From positions 7,626,001-7,690,000 of the forward strand of contig OV277858.1 of the NCBI GenBank assembly GCA_922989275.2: 64,000 nucleotides of DNA, in the 5' to 3' direction. The position numbers were made by a program, and so were the translations under genes. Numbering within the stretch: position 1 is the stretch's first letter; each line of letters opens with the position of its first letter. The notes under the pieces are model-generated. The model was not told the origin of the DNA, made no database searches, and saw only the letters and a program-made list of their open reading frames with translations. This stretch comes from Gari tellinella (taxonomy: Eukaryota > Mollusca > Bivalvia > Cardiida > Psammobiidae). Positions 10,361 through 21,215 of the stretch are shown here, in pieces.

Positions 10361-11744
10361 GGCTCAAGGTGATCTATTGGGATGGCGTCCTTCCTCGTGC
10401 GTCGTCCGTTGTTGTTAAAAATTGCTTCAAACGACATCTCCTCCTATACCGCTTGACAGAATTCAACCAAGCTTTACAGAAATGTTCCTTTGGTCAAGCT
10501 CTTTCAAATTTGTTCAAAGAATTAAAATAATGCAGAACTCCGGTTGCCATGGCAACCAAAGTGAAAAAATAAGGAAATCTTTAAAAAATATTCTTGTCAA
10601 AAACTGCAAGGGCCAGAGCTTAGATATTTGGCTCATAGCATCATCTACAGGTCCTCTATCAAGTTTGTTCAAATTATGCCCCTGGGGTCAAAATTGGCCC
10701 CGCCCTGGGTCATCTTTTTACATAAGAGTTATATAGTGAAATTTTTAAACGTCTTCTACTCTAAAACCAATATGGCCAGAGCTTTGATATTTGGCATGGT
10801 GACAGTTCTCGATGCCCTTTACCGATATTGTTCAAATGGCTCTGGTTGGTTGCATATCTAGGTCACAGGAGCTAAAAATAGATATTTTTCAATGAAAATT
10901 TAAAAAATCTGCTTGTCTGAAATTACAAGAGCCAGAGCTTAGACTTTTTGCACATAGCAACGCCTACAGGTCCTCTATCAAGTTTATTCAAATTATGCCC
11001 CTTGGGTCAAAATTTTCCCTGCCCCGGGGATCACCGTTTTACATAGAGTTATATAGTGAAATTTTCAAATGTCTTCTTCTCTGACACTAATATGGCCAGA
11101 GCTTTGCAATTTGGTATGGTGACTCTTCTGAATATCCTTTACATATATTTTGTTCAAATGGTTCAGGTCTGTTGCATATCTAGGTCATAAGAGCTAAACA
11201 TATTTTTCTTCTATAAAAACTTAAAAAATCTTCTTGTCAAAAACTACAAGGGTCAGAGCTTAGATATTTGGCACATAGAATCACCTACAGGTCGTCTATC
11301 AATTTTGCTCAAATTATGCCCCTGGGGTCAAAATTGGCCCTGCCCCAAGGTCACAGTTTTACATTGAGTTATATAGTGAAATTTTCAAATGTCTTGTCCT
11401 CTGAAACTTATATGGCCAGAGCTTTAATATCAGCAGGGTGACACTTCTAGAGTAGATGTCCTAAAGTTACCTTTTTGTTCAAATGGTTCCAGTCTGTTGC
11501 ATATGTAGGTCACAGGAGCTAAAAATAGATTTTTTCAATGGAAACTTTAAAAAATCTTCTTGTCTAAAACCCTAGTACCCTGATCTTAGATACTTGGCAC
11601 ATAGCATCATCTACAGGTTCTCTATCAAGATTGTTCAAATTATGCCTATCAGGGAAAAAATTACCCCGTCCTGGACATAAATCATTATCTACATTTTGTA
11701 ATCTATTCTCAGGTGAGCGAAATATGCCCCATGGGGCTCTTGTT
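10361..11744 (+). mobile_element. F1 element, 5' hairpin truncated (copy A)
   Basis: Seen: enters in the 5' hairpin (GGCTCAAGGTGATC) and runs through four units of about 300 bp to the complete 3' end CCCCATGGGGCTCTTGTT. Copy C has the same truncated element at 36887-38273, so the truncation predates the A/C duplication. Confidence 0.65.
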
Positions 11745-11816
11745 TTACATTTAGGTTAAGATTGAATGTAGGGGACGTCCGGTTGGAAAACTTGATCAAC
11801 TTATATAAACCTTTGT

Positions 11817-12004
11817 AGCTCACCTGAGCTAGATCAGGGTGATTGTTTGCAATCCTTGAATGTCTGGCGTCCGTCTTCAGTCAACCGTCGTCCGTCATCA
11901 ACAATTTTAGTGTTTACACTCTAGAGGCCACAATATTTATCCAAACTTTATCAAACTTACTGAGATTGTATATTATTATTACCATAAGCGTTAGATTATG
12001 TTTG
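11817..12004 (+). mobile_element. F7 5' fragment (copy A)
   Basis: Seen: AGCTCACCTGAGCTAGATCA hairpin, GTCCGTC words and the start of the first core (GTTTACACTCTAGAGGCCAC). The element then breaks off into the minisatellite. Same junction in copy C at 38346-38533. Confidence 0.6.
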
Positions 12005-12850
12005 AAACCCCCATCATCCTAACGAAATATACAATGTTGGTGTCTACTTAAACCCCCCAACAATGCCAACATCCTAACCAAATATATGATGGTGTCTACT
12101 TAAACCCCCAACATCCTAACGGAATATATGATGGTGTCTACTTAAACCCCCCAACATCCTAACCAAATATATGATGGTGTCTACTTAACCCCCCCCCCCC
12201 CCAACATCCTAACCAAATACATGATGGTGTCTACTTAAACCCCCCAACATCCTAACGGAATATAGGATGGTGTCTACTTAAACCCCCCAACATCCTAACC
12301 AAATATATGATGGTGTCTACTTAACCCCCCCCCCCCCCAACATCCTATCGGAATATATGATGGCGTCTACTTAAACCGCCCAACATCCTAACCAAATATA
12401 TGATGGTGTCTACTTAAACCCCCCAACATCCTAACCAAATATATGTTGGTGTATACTTAAAAAACCAACATCCTTACCAAAATTATATTGGTGTCTACTT
12501 AACCCCCCCCCCCCCCAAAAAAAAACATCCTTACCAAATATATGTTGGTGTCTACTTAACCCCCAAACATCCTAACCAAATATATGTTGGTGTCTACTTA
12601 AACCCCCCCCCCAACATCCTTACCAAATATATGTTGGTGTCTACTTAACACCCCCCCAAACATTCTTACCAAATATATGTTGGTGTCTACTTAAACCCAG
12701 AAACATCCTAACCAAATATATGTTGGTGTCTACTTACCCCCCCCCCCAACATCCTAACTAAATATATGTTGGTGTCTACTTAAACCCCCCAACATCCTTA
12801 CAAAATATAAGTTGGTGTCTACTTAAACCACCCAACATCCTAACCAAATT
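12005..12850 (+). repeat. 43-bp minisatellite, about 19 units (copy A)
   Basis: Seen: tandem units containing CCCCAACATCCTAACCAAAT, ATATGATGGTGTCTACTT and a run of 4-14 C. The C run varies most. Copy C has about 13 units and copy D runs off the window, so the array length differs between copies. Confidence 0.85.
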
Positions 12851-13670
12851 TTATAAGTAATACAGTTTTTCCCGGTGTAAATGAGGATTAATTTTATTCC
12901 CAGCTGAAGAAAATCATAATGCCTGAGCTGTTATCTCTCCTTTTCTGAGTTTAATATTACATTTTTAGTTCACCAGAGCTTATGTCTGAGTCCTGACTTA
13001 ATTTCTATAGCAACTTTCGACGCTATGGATAAAACTAAGATTTGAAGATTTTTCGAGAGGGTGTTATTAGACTGGTCATATTTGTCCAATGCCAGATGCA
13101 CGATAATGCTACCCTTTTGTATATATTTGAGTAATTTCTTTTATTTTTTGCAAATGCACCATCTGGTTGCGAGTGGCTTTAAGAAGTCACATATTTGGCT
13201 ATATCTTTATGAGATTCTGTCAGCTCCATGTCCTTCATAAAATTTAGGTCACACTTGAAGCTTGGTCATGTGGGATCTTAAAGTAGGTAAAATCGCAAAA
13301 CTATGGAATATGCCGTCAGTCATTGTGTTACACAAGCTGTTCTCACCTTGCGGACGGAGATATCCAAAAATATTGGGGGGGGGGGGGGGGGGGGGTGTTG
13401 AGATTACCTTATCTGTCTGGACGGACAAGTCAAATTAATTGATGTTAATTAGATAACGAATCCATTGGGAACAATAAATGAACATTATTGTTGTGTTTCA
13501 TGGGATGACGTAACGACCGAGTCTAGGATTGAAATGTTATTACTTATTAAGCGAGTCTTGGCGTGCTAAATAATTTTTCTATCTAGCCGAGGTTTAGATC
13601 AGTTTGTCTCATACAACGACTAGTGACAGGTTCTTTTTCTCACATAACCAATAGTTTTAATCTATTTTAG
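12851..13670 (+). other. Intron-like unique sequence with poly-G tract
   Basis: No family recognised. A run of 21 G lies at 13375-13395; the matching tract has 17 G in copy C (39651-39667) and only 7 C in copy D (near 63106). The 3' end is a pyrimidine-rich acceptor region for exon E3. Confidence 0.5.
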
Positions 13671-13680
13671 CTCATCAAAG

Positions 13681-13739
13681 CATGACAAGAAATTGTGTAT
13701 GATTATGGGGACAGCAATAATCTCTGATGGAGGAATGAG
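13681..13739 (+). CDS. Candidate exon E3, copy A
   Basis: Seen: 59 bases reading HDKKLCMIMGTAIISDGGM plus two bases of a split Arg codon, then a consensus GTAAGT donor. The acceptor is either AAAG at 13680 or ATTTTAG at 13670. Copy C (39952-40010) has three replacements (M to V, T to K, M to I); copy D (62751-62809) is identical to A. Splice sites survive in all three. It joins E4 in phase (AG plus A). The protein is not recognised. Confidence 0.5.
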
Positions 13740-13834
13740 GTAAGTTTTTTGACATCTCTCTTTTAGTCGAAACTCTTCAAAAGTTATTAAAAAATTATGA
13801 ACCAATGCAAATTAAGGAAAAATCTGTTTGTGTC

Positions 13835-14111
13835 AAAATGTAGGGTTACAAATCTCATCGGATTTTAATGCAACTGGGTCAAAATGTTTATCTCAATTAT
13901 ATCTAGATCATGGATGAATATGGGAAATGTCCGGTCAAAAACATGGTAACTAGATCATATCAGACAACATTTGTTAACAGCTAGAAGCTAAAAATCTTTT
14001 TAAATGTTGATGAAACTGGTAAAATGTTTTTATTGATATCTAGGTCAGGGTTGAATGTTGGTTGTGTCGGGTCAAAATATAGGTCATTGGGTCAAATCAT
14101 AAGAATACATT
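13835..14111 (+). repeat. Old F2 core remnant
   Basis: Seen: two diverged F2 core units (GGGTTACAAATCTCATCGG, GGTCAGGGTTGAATG). The younger F2 element at 14112 is inserted at its end. Matching remnants: 40105-40387 (copy C) and 62385-62665 (copy D, without the young insertion). Confidence 0.55.
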
Positions 14112-15188
14112 TTTAGCTCACCTGGCACGAAGTGCCAAGGTGAGCTTCGCTGGATGTCTGTCGTCCGTCGTCTGTCCGTCTGTCTGTCTGTTCACAATTG
14201 GTTCGTTATACACTCTAGCGGCTACAAATTTCATCCAATCTTCATGGAACTTAATGACAAATGTTTGTCTTGGTGAAATCTAGGTCAAGTACGATTGTGG
14301 GTCATGTCAGATCAAAAACTAGGTCACTAGGTCAAATCATAGAAAAATCTTGTTAACACTCTAGAGGCTACAAATCTTATTGGATTTTAATGAAACTGTC
14401 AACATCTTTGGCTCATTGATATCTAGGTCAAGTTTGAATATAGGTCATCCTCGGTCAAAAACTAGGTCACTAGGTCAAATCATAGAAAACCTTGTTAACA
14501 CTCCAGATTCTACAAATCTCATTGGAATTTAATGCAACCTAGTCAGAATGTTTGCCTAATTGATATCTAGGTCAAGTTCGAATATGGGTAATGTCAGGTC
14601 AAAAACTAGGTCACTAGGTCAAATCATTGGAAAACATTGTTTACACTCTATAGGCTACAAATCTCACCGTATCGTCATAAAGCTTGGTCAAAATGTTTGC
14701 CTCTTTCATATCTAGGTCAAGTTTGAATGTGGGTCATATCCGGTCAAAAACTAGGTCACTAGGTCAAATCAAAGAAAAACCTTGTTAACACTCTAGAGGC
14801 TACAAATCTCAATGGATCTTAATGAAACTTGGTCAGAATGTTTTCCTCCTTGAAATCTAGGTCAATTTCGAAAGTGGGTCATGTCCGGTTAAAAACTAGG
14901 TCACTAGGTCAAATCATAGAAAAACCTTGTTAACACTCTAGAGGCTACAAATCTCAATGGATCTTTAAGAAACTTCATCAAAATGTTTGTCTTGATAAAA
15001 TTCAGGTCAAGTTCGAATGTGGGTCATGTCCGGTCAAAAACTAGGTCACTAGGTCAAATTTTAGAAAAATCTTTTTAACACTATAAAGGTTGATTATGGG
15101 CCATTTTCAGTCGTTATCTAGGTCACTATAGGTCATGTTTTACATGGTGTACCAGGTGAGCGATTTAGGGTCATGGTGGCCCTTGTTT
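14112..15188 (+). mobile_element. F2 element, complete, with empty site in copy D
   Basis: Seen: begins TTTTTAGCTCACCTGGCACG with hairpin GGCACGAAGTGCC. It has six or seven cores of about 146 bp (ACTAGGTCACTAGGTCAAAT, CTCTAGAGGCTACAAATCTC) and ends ACCAGGTGAGCGATTTAGGG, GTGGCCCTTG, TTT. Copy C carries it at 40388-41466. Copy D lacks it: at 62372-62378 there is only a run of seven A between the same flanks. So the boundaries are AGCTCACC and CCCTTG within a T run. Confidence 0.8.
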
Positions 15189-15992
15189 ACACTAGCAGTG
15201 ATTCTTTTACCTGTGCATCCTGAGTTCTATACTCATTAAATTTGCCAGGGACTCATTATTTGAAAAGTTGCGCATCCCATGGACCCAAAGATTTTCTGGC
15301 ATTTATTAACACATTACTCCATATGATATAAGTTGAATTATAACACAGTTGTTTGCCTTTATTGTACTCTTCCACTGCCGTGAATAATCTACAGTACTTG
15401 TATATTATGCAACATCTTTATCCCAGCAGATAGTAGGACATATGCTACCAATGCGTGAGACACCTGGTGGCTTTTAAATAAGTATGATAAATCAAGCATC
15501 GTTACTCTACGAAATCGTGGCATATCAGTTACCTCCCAAAGGTACCTTCAGTTTCAAACAATCTCCAATAATTGCGTTTTATAAACGTTAAATGCATGCC
15601 ATGAAATTTGTACTTGGTAAATGAAAGTACGTGAAACTTAGCAAATACTCTTATCTAATAAGGCTAAGTTAATTACCCAGAACTTTATCAAATTGAATAT
15701 AAGCGTTAACCTGGGAACACATAGAAAAAGCTGTCTGCTTTTTTAGGCCATTTGTATAGGTATATAAGTGCCCTGTAGTTTCAAACGAAGCATTATAACT
15801 TATTCTTTTTTACCATTGTCTTATTATTCACACCTATAGCTTTTATTGTGAGAAGTTTCATCAATTTATTTCAGTTAAATTTTGATTCAGTGAGTGTTTT
15901 CATTGAATTGGAGCCGAAAACAATTAAGAAAAAAACATATATATCGGGCAAAAAAAGATCCTTTGGAGATTTCATTTGGTTGCATATGTCCA
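15189..15992 (+). other. Intron-like sequence, nothing recognised
   Basis: Present in copies A, C and (partly deleted, with an F7 insertion) D. No exon, hairpin or family seen. The minus-strand frame at 15887-16078 runs into the mini-palindrome and is not coding. Confidence 0.45.
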
Positions 15993-16061
15993 TAAAGCAG
16001 GTTTGAAGTAAAACAGAAGTGCTTTAAGGCAAAATCTGCTTTACTTTCAACCTGCTTTAAG
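15993..16061. repeat. Mini-palindrome, copy A
   Basis: Same AAAGCAGGTTTGAAGTAAA / TTTACTTTCAACCTGCTTT palindrome as at 9389, with diverged arms. Confidence 0.6.
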
Positions 16062-16189
16062 TTGTCACCTGTCTTCAAAGCAAGAAATAAGTTATAGGAT
16101 ATAGGGTAAATTTTTCACCTGAAGGACTCAATTTTTGTCAGACTCATTGTTTTACAGAATGAGACTCATTCATCTGATTTCTAAAATAA

Positions 16190-16373
16190 TCACTGCTCTA
16201 GAAGCTACAAATCTCATTTGATCTTAATGAAACTTTTCTCAAATTGTTTGCCTCATCAAAATCTAGGCCATGATTGAATGTGGGTCATGTGAGGTCAAAA
16301 TCTAGAGCACTATAGGTCAAGTTTTACATGGTGTACCATGTGAACAATATAGGGCCACCGTGGCCCTTGTTTT
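16190..16373 (+). mobile_element. F2 3'-end remnant, copy A
   Basis: Seen: one core (TAGAAGCTACAAATCTC) and a 3' end GTACCATGTGAACAATATAG, GGGCCACCGTGGCCCTTGTT. The 5' end is lost. Counterparts: 42557-42740 and 60266-60440 (reverse). Confidence 0.65.
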
Positions 16374-16432
16374 TAAAGTGTTGCATGTAGTTAAAGTTAG
16401 TATGTGTATCATATTTTTTCAATTTCAGAAAG

Positions 16433-16490
16433 AGATGATTTCAGTTTGGAAGATCACGTAACACAGTGGGGAAAAAAAGAAAAAGCTCAG
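16433..16490 (+). CDS. Candidate exon E4, copy A
   Basis: Seen: polypyrimidine tract and AATTTCAG (or the AAAG four bases on), then DDFSLEDHVTQWGKKEKAQ in the only open frame, then CAG with a GTAATA donor. Copy D (60146-60203, minus) differs by a synonymous GGA to GGT. In copy C (42800-42857) ten bases are inserted at the donor. The phase fits E3 upstream and E5 downstream (phase 0 into ATAATGG). The acidic-then-basic composition looks like ordinary protein. Family not recognised. Confidence 0.5.
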
Positions 16491-16914
16491 GTAATACTGA
16501 TTGATCCAGTTTATGCGGCTCACCATATATTCTAGTGTAAACATACTGTATTTCTCCTTGTAGATACCCAGTATGACTTATAGTTGGGGCAAATTGTTTC
16601 GGTCCTCGCTGCTTGTCTGTCCACAGCTTGAAACTTGACCATAAATTTTGAATCACATATGATCTATAAAGACTTCAATAAAATATGATAGAGACTTCAT
16701 AGTTTGCATTTGGTCTCAATTCAAGGTCAAGGTCATGTAGAGGTTATTTAAATACTTAATAGGCTGAATTTAACATGGGTCATAACTTTTGAACTTAGTA
16801 ACATGTGATAGAAACTTCATAGTCGGTATGTGTACTCATCTGATAAAGCTCTTGATTTCAATACAAGTTTGGTCATGTCTGTCAAAGTCATAAGAGGTTA
16901 TGGTAAAGTCAGGC
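16491..16914 (+). other. Intron with degraded repeat
   Basis: Contains GATAGAGACTTCATAG units roughly 120 bp apart (from about 16690), in the style of F-family cores, not assignable. The reading frame on the opposite strand (16441-16656) is a shadow of E4. Confidence 0.4.
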
Positions 16915-17162
16915 ATAGTATTGACTTCAAACTTCATATACAGACATATCTCATTGACCAGGAGTGCAGTGTATAAGAACCGTTACTCCGTCATCAGTAT
17001 TTTTATTGTTTGTTGTTATATTTTATCGAATGTAGTCTTGTCTGGAACATAATAATTTGCCAAAGTATAAGAGTTATTGACTTAAAACTTAATATACAGA
17101 TTATGTATATATCATTGTCTAGGAGTGCCATGCTCAAGAACTGTTACTCTGTCATCAGTATT

Positions 17163-18756
17163 TTTAGCTCACCTGGCACTTAAGTGCCAAGGTAAGCTAT
17201 TAGGATCGATGGATGTCTGACCTCCGTCCACAATTGCTTGTTAACATTTAAATGGCAACACATTTCATTGGATCTTCATGAAACTTGATAACAATGTTTA
17301 TCTTAATGAAATCTAGGTCAAGTGCGAATGAGGGTCATGTCCGGTTAAAAACTAGGTCACTAGGTCAAATCAAAGAAAAACCTTGTTAACACTCTAAGGA
17401 CTACACATTTCATTTGGTATTCATGATAATTAGTTTTAATGTTTGTCTTGAAAAATGTAGGTCAAGTTCGAATGTGGGTCATGTCCAGTCAAAACTAGGT
17501 CACTATGTCAAATCATAGTAAAAACCTTGTTAACACTCTAGATGCTACAAATCTCATTGTATCTAAATGAATTTTTTTTAAATGTTTACCTCATTTATAT
17601 CAAGGTCAAGTTTGAATGTGGGTCATGGCCAGTTAAAAACTAGGTCACTAGGTCAAATCATAGGAAAACCTTATGAACAGTTTCTAGAGGCTACACATCT
17701 AATTGGATTTAAATGCAACTAGGGTATAATGTTTGCCTAATTGATATCTATGTCATGTTTGAATGCGGGTCAGTTCGGGTCTAAAACTAGGTCATTAGCC
17801 ATTAGGGCAATTGATAGGAAAACCTTGTTAACACTTTAGAGGCTACAAAACTCATCCAATCTTCATGACACTTACTTAAAATATTTGCCTCATTGATATC
17901 TAGGTCAAGTTCCAACATGGGTCAGGTCTGGTCAAACACTCAGTCACTAGGTCAAATAATTGGAAAACCTTACTCATACCCTAGAGGTTACAAAACTTAT
18001 CCGATCTTCATGACACTTGGTAAGAATGTTTGCCCAATTGATATCCAGGTCAAGTGTTAATGTGGGTCATGTCTGGTCAAAAACTAGGTTACTCTAGGTC
18101 AAATCATAGAAAAACTTTGTTAACACTCTAGAGGCTACAAGTCCCAATGGCTTTAAATGCAAAAAAATTTTGAATGTTTGCCTAATTAATAATATGGGTC
18201 ATGTCAGGTCAAAACTAGGTCACTAGGTCAAATTAAAACCAGTGTTAACTCAGATCTGAATGATGCTTGCCTACATCAACTCAAGGTCAAAATCAAATGA
18301 GGGTTGTGTCTGGTCAAAAACTAGGTTACTAGGTCAACTCATAGAAACATCTTGTTAACATTCTATTGTTGATTGTGGGTCATGTCTAGTCATACATAAT
18401 CTAGGTGGGGGCCTCCGTGGCCTAGCGGTATAGTCACTGTGACTAACATCACTAAGCTCCTCACCGCTGTGAGTTCGAATCCCAGTAGGGTCGTTCGGAT
18501 TTCATGTGGGGAAGCCTTCCAGCTGGCTTGCGGAAGGTCGGTGGTTCTACCCAGTTGCCGATTTGTGCCTGTTACAGTGCATAAAGGGCTTCTGGGGTCT
18601 TCTTCCACCTGTGATTTGCTGGACGTCGCGATATGACTGAAATACTGTTGAAAGCGACGTAAAATCAAAACAAACAAACAAACATAATCTAGGTCACTAT
18701 AGGTCAAGTTTTACATGGTGTACCAGGCGAGCGATTTAGGGTCAATGTGTCCCTTG
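17163..18756 (+). mobile_element. F2 element nested in F3, with SINE inside (copy A)
   Basis: Seen: starts TTTTTAGCTCACCTGGCAC with hairpin GGCACTTAAGTGCC. It has about eight cores and ends ACCAGGCGAGCGATTTAGGG with CCCTTGTT. It inserted into a T run of an F3 core and itself received a SINE at 18407. Counterparts: 26006-27617 (B, reverse) and 43549-44706 (C, truncated). Copy D keeps only the 5' part at 59014-59460. Confidence 0.75.
18407..18681 (+). mobile_element. tRNA-derived SINE, full length, with TSD
   Basis: Seen: A box TGGCCTAGCGG and B box GAGTTCGAATCCC, spaced as in a tRNA head. A conserved body follows (TGTGGGGAAGCCTTCCAGCT), then a 3' domain (GCGATATGACTGAAATACTG, GAAAGCGACGT) and an AAAC-repeat tail. 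A 13-bp target duplication ACATAATCTAGGT flanks it (18394-18406 and 18682-18694). Known from memory: molluscan V-SINEs such as RUDI have this arrangement; the family match should be checked. The frames over it (18390-18707, 18439-18636) are not genes. Confidence 0.85.
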
Positions 18757-18935
18757 TTGGAATTATTTCCCTTTGTTGTTATATTTTATCCAAATTAGGC
18801 TTGAAGTTATTGCATTTTGTTATAGTTAGGGAGCACATTAGTGCACACAACAATTTTATCCTGAAACATTTACCTCTTGTGACAAAACCCTACTGGGGGG
18901 TTTGAATCACCATTTCTGATTGGTCTAGTTTTCCA

Positions 18936-19363
18936 GCTCATCCAGTGGCCTTAACTTTGTAATTCTTTGGAAGAGTGGAATGAAGATTTGGGTCGTGAAA
19001 ATTAACACTTCATTTTTAATTATGCATATACAAAGTTTTATATGAATTGGTACAGAAATGTAGCATTGGTTTGGATCCAAAAATGTACAAGTCCCATCAG
19101 TGGCCATAACTTTACCTATCTTAAAACAACTCACTTGAAAAATATCATGTCATGCACATCTACACTTCATGTTAAATGCATATGCAAAGTTTGATGTCAA
19201 TCGGTAAAGAAATGTAGAAGTCATTTGCATCAAAGCTTTTATCAGTAAGAAAAGGTCATAAAGTAGCTGTTTGTCCTTGATTGGTAGAAAAAACTTCCCA
19301 AAACAACCATGTGATACACCCTCATTTCTCTGGTGAGCTCTTCAGGACCCTTTTGTTGATCTT
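18936..19363 (+). mobile_element. F8 element (copy A)
   Basis: Seen: AGCTCATCCAGTGGCC start, two loosely similar halves (AAAATGTACAAGTCCCATCA), and GGTGAGCTCTTCAGGACCCTTTTGTT at the end. Counterparts: 25400-25831 (reverse) and 44753-45180. The end style (hairpin, then CTTTTGTT) resembles F1, F2 and F7. Confidence 0.55.
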
Positions 19364-19364
19364 T

Positions 19365-20003
19365 TGTATGCCTCCGGCATATGCAGAGGTATATAGTAAT
19401 TGTCCGTCCATGCGTGTGTGCGTCCGTAACAAGGTTAAGTAGATGTTACCGTTTCGTCTAGCATCAACACCGCTTACTCAAATACTTTGACACTTACAGT
19501 TATTGCTTTGGATCATTCCCTATCCACCAATAACAACAACCCATGATATTTTGACATTGACCTTGACCTTATTTGTACTTAGAATATTTAGATAGGCTAT
19601 TTCTTAGAAAACTAGATTTTACCATTTCATCTAGCATCAACACAACTGACTACAATGTGTTGATACTTATACGGATATTACCTTGGATCACTACCAATCC
19701 ACCCATATTACCCAACCTTGATTTTGACCGTGACCTTGACTTAATTTGAACTTAGAATATTTTAAATAGGCTCTTTCTCAGTTAACTAGATTTTACCGTT
19801 TCATCTAGCATCAACACTGCCTAGTACAATGCTTTTGTACTTATACAGTTATTGACATGGACTATTACCAACTCACCAAGAATATCCAAACTCAGTTTGA
19901 TCTTGACCGTGACCTAATTTGGACTTAGAAAAGATTTAGAATATTATTATTGTCAAGGATGCCACCGGGGGCATAAGTGTTTATTGAACGCGCAGTCTTG
20001 TTT
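19365..20003 (+). mobile_element. F5 element (copy A, upstream)
   Basis: Seen: TATGCCTCCGGCATATGCAG start, GTCCGTAACAAGGTTAAGTA, three units of about 177 bp (TTTACCGTTTCATCTAGCAT, GACCTTGACCTAATTTGGAC), and an end with GCCACCGGGGGCATAAG then GAACGCGCAGTCTTGTTT. Counterparts: 24432-25399 (B), 45186-45828 (C), and 57235 onward (D, with insertions). Confidence 0.7.
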
Positions 20004-20150
20004 CCATTTGTTATATGCTCAGATGGGATATAGGCTCTAGGTGACCATTTTGGCTGTAAAATTTGATATTAATCCAGAGTCATGATGGCCCATATGGGAC
20101 ATAGTATTGTATGGTGAAATTGATCATATTTTATGCAATGTGTCACAAAT

Positions 20151-20386
20151 ACCAGGAGCCCGTTTCAGAAAACTTCGAACAACAAAAACGATTGTAAGTC
20201 TAAACTTTAAATACATTTAATATCTGATTTCTCCATCTAATCAAGCCTTGTGACTAAAAAAAACGACTCCAAACCGATGTCACAAGACAGCATTAGATGG
20301 AGAAATAAATAATAGTTGAGCATTTTATAATCTGACTTATGACAACATTTGTCGTATGAAGTTTTATGAAACGGGCCCCTGGTTGC
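20151..20386. mobile_element. MITE with GGGCCCGTTTCATAAAACTT ends (copy A)
   Basis: Seen: long terminal inverted repeats starting ACCAGGRGCCCGTTTCA and running through CATACGACAAATGTTGTC, plus an inner inverted repeat TCTCCATCTAATC. No transposase. Counterparts: 24053-24290, 45973-46210, 56852-57090. It lies just upstream of exon E5 in all four. Confidence 0.75.
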
Positions 20387-20458
20387 TAAATGTCTGATTT
20401 CTTTTAGAACTTTTGTGTAAAATGTAAGTTCGTTTTCTGTTTTTAAGGCAAAGACCAG

Positions 20459-20575
20459 ATAATGGAATATCTGAAAAAGTGCAAGCCACAGTCACTGTTA
20501 GCTTTTTGGAAATCCCAGCAGTATGTGAAAGCAAGAACAAAGCTTTTCAATGAAAGGAAAACACTGAGAACATAG
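20459..20575 (+). pseudogene. Candidate last exon E5, copy A, early stop
   Basis: Seen: acceptor region CTGTTTTTAAGGCAAAGACCAG, then IMEYLKKCKPQSLLAFWKS, QQYVKARTKLFNERKTLRT and TAG. Relative to copy C, a two-base deletion (AACAGAAGCC to AACATAGCC) creates the stop and removes the last six residues. The sequence is amphipathic and basic. It joins E4 in phase 0 if the acceptor is ACCAG at 20458. Function unknown. Confidence 0.5.
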
Positions 20576-20624
20576 CCAGAGCAACACATTAAAGAGAATT
20601 ACAGTGAACAAAACATGTTCTGAA

Positions 20625-20652
20625 GGGTGTGTGTGTGGGGGGGGGGGGGGGA
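20625..20652 (+). repeat. (GT)n and poly-G tract
   Basis: GTGTGTGTG followed by a run of about 17 G. Length differs in each copy (46452-46470 in C; C run and CA repeat at 56575-56614 in D). Confidence 0.8.
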
Positions 20653-20904
20653 ACACAAAGAGCATGCTGCTTGACACTTTTACAAGGAGTGTTTCATAAC
20701 TAACGAGCTTGAACAATAACTTGGATATAATAAGTGTGACATATCAGTGAAAAGGACAATTATTTACTATTGTATAATGCACGATAAGATCACAAAACTT
20801 GATAAATTACAATACTAACCTAAATTACCCCTTTCAAGAGCACTTGAACATAGCAATTTTCGTACATTTTGCAATAAGTTCTCAAAAAGTACATTTTGTT
20901 AAAT

Positions 20905-21215
20905 TTGACTGACTACAATGCTTACTGTTGTTGCGTTGGACCAATACCAATCAACTCATACTACAAAACGTTGATTTTACCTTGACCTAATTTGGGCTTT
21001 AAATATCTTAAATGGGCTATTTCTTAGTTAACTAGACTTTACTGTTTCGTCTAGTATCAACACTATTTACTACAATCCTTGATACTTAAACAGTTATTGT
21101 CATGGACCAATTCACTGTTATTGCTAAACCTCAATTTTAAGTTTAACTTGACTTAATTTGGACTCAAAAAGTTTCAGAAGGGGACATAAGTGTTCATGGA
21201 AACACCCTTGATAAT
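20905..21215 (+). mobile_element. F5 remnant without ends (copy A)
   Basis: Two F5 units (TTTACTGTTTCGTCTAGTAT; GACTTAATTTGGACTC) and a decayed end AGAAGGGGACATAAGTG. The hairpin ends are lost. Confidence 0.55.

Larger units (their letters stand above)
16915..18935 (+). mobile_element. F3 element interrupted by F2 (copy A)
   Basis: Seen: F3 core sequence 16915-17162 stops at CAGTATTTTT and resumes at 18757 with GGAATTATTTCCCTTTG, completing the F3 3' end at 18935 (GGTCTAGTTTTCC). An uninterrupted F3 core reads CAGTATTTTTGGAGTTATT, so the interruption is an exact insertion of an F2 element. Confidence 0.75.

Noticed and set aside
10422..10736. 104-codon frames at 10422-10736 and 36949-37263
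   Set aside because: They lie inside F1 elements, begin in core sequence, and similarity between copies is due to recent duplication. No splice or family evidence.
12005..12850. CRISPR-like or telomere-like array
   Set aside because: Contiguous 43-bp units without spacers, in a eukaryotic intron-like setting; the unit is not a telomere repeat.
18407..18490. Functional tRNA gene
   Set aside because: Box A and B are present but the acceptor and anticodon stems do not pair, and the SINE body and tail follow directly.
18390..18707. Frames over 18390-18707, 26128-26331, 51506-51817 and 53238-53519
   Set aside because: All fall within the tRNA-derived SINE.
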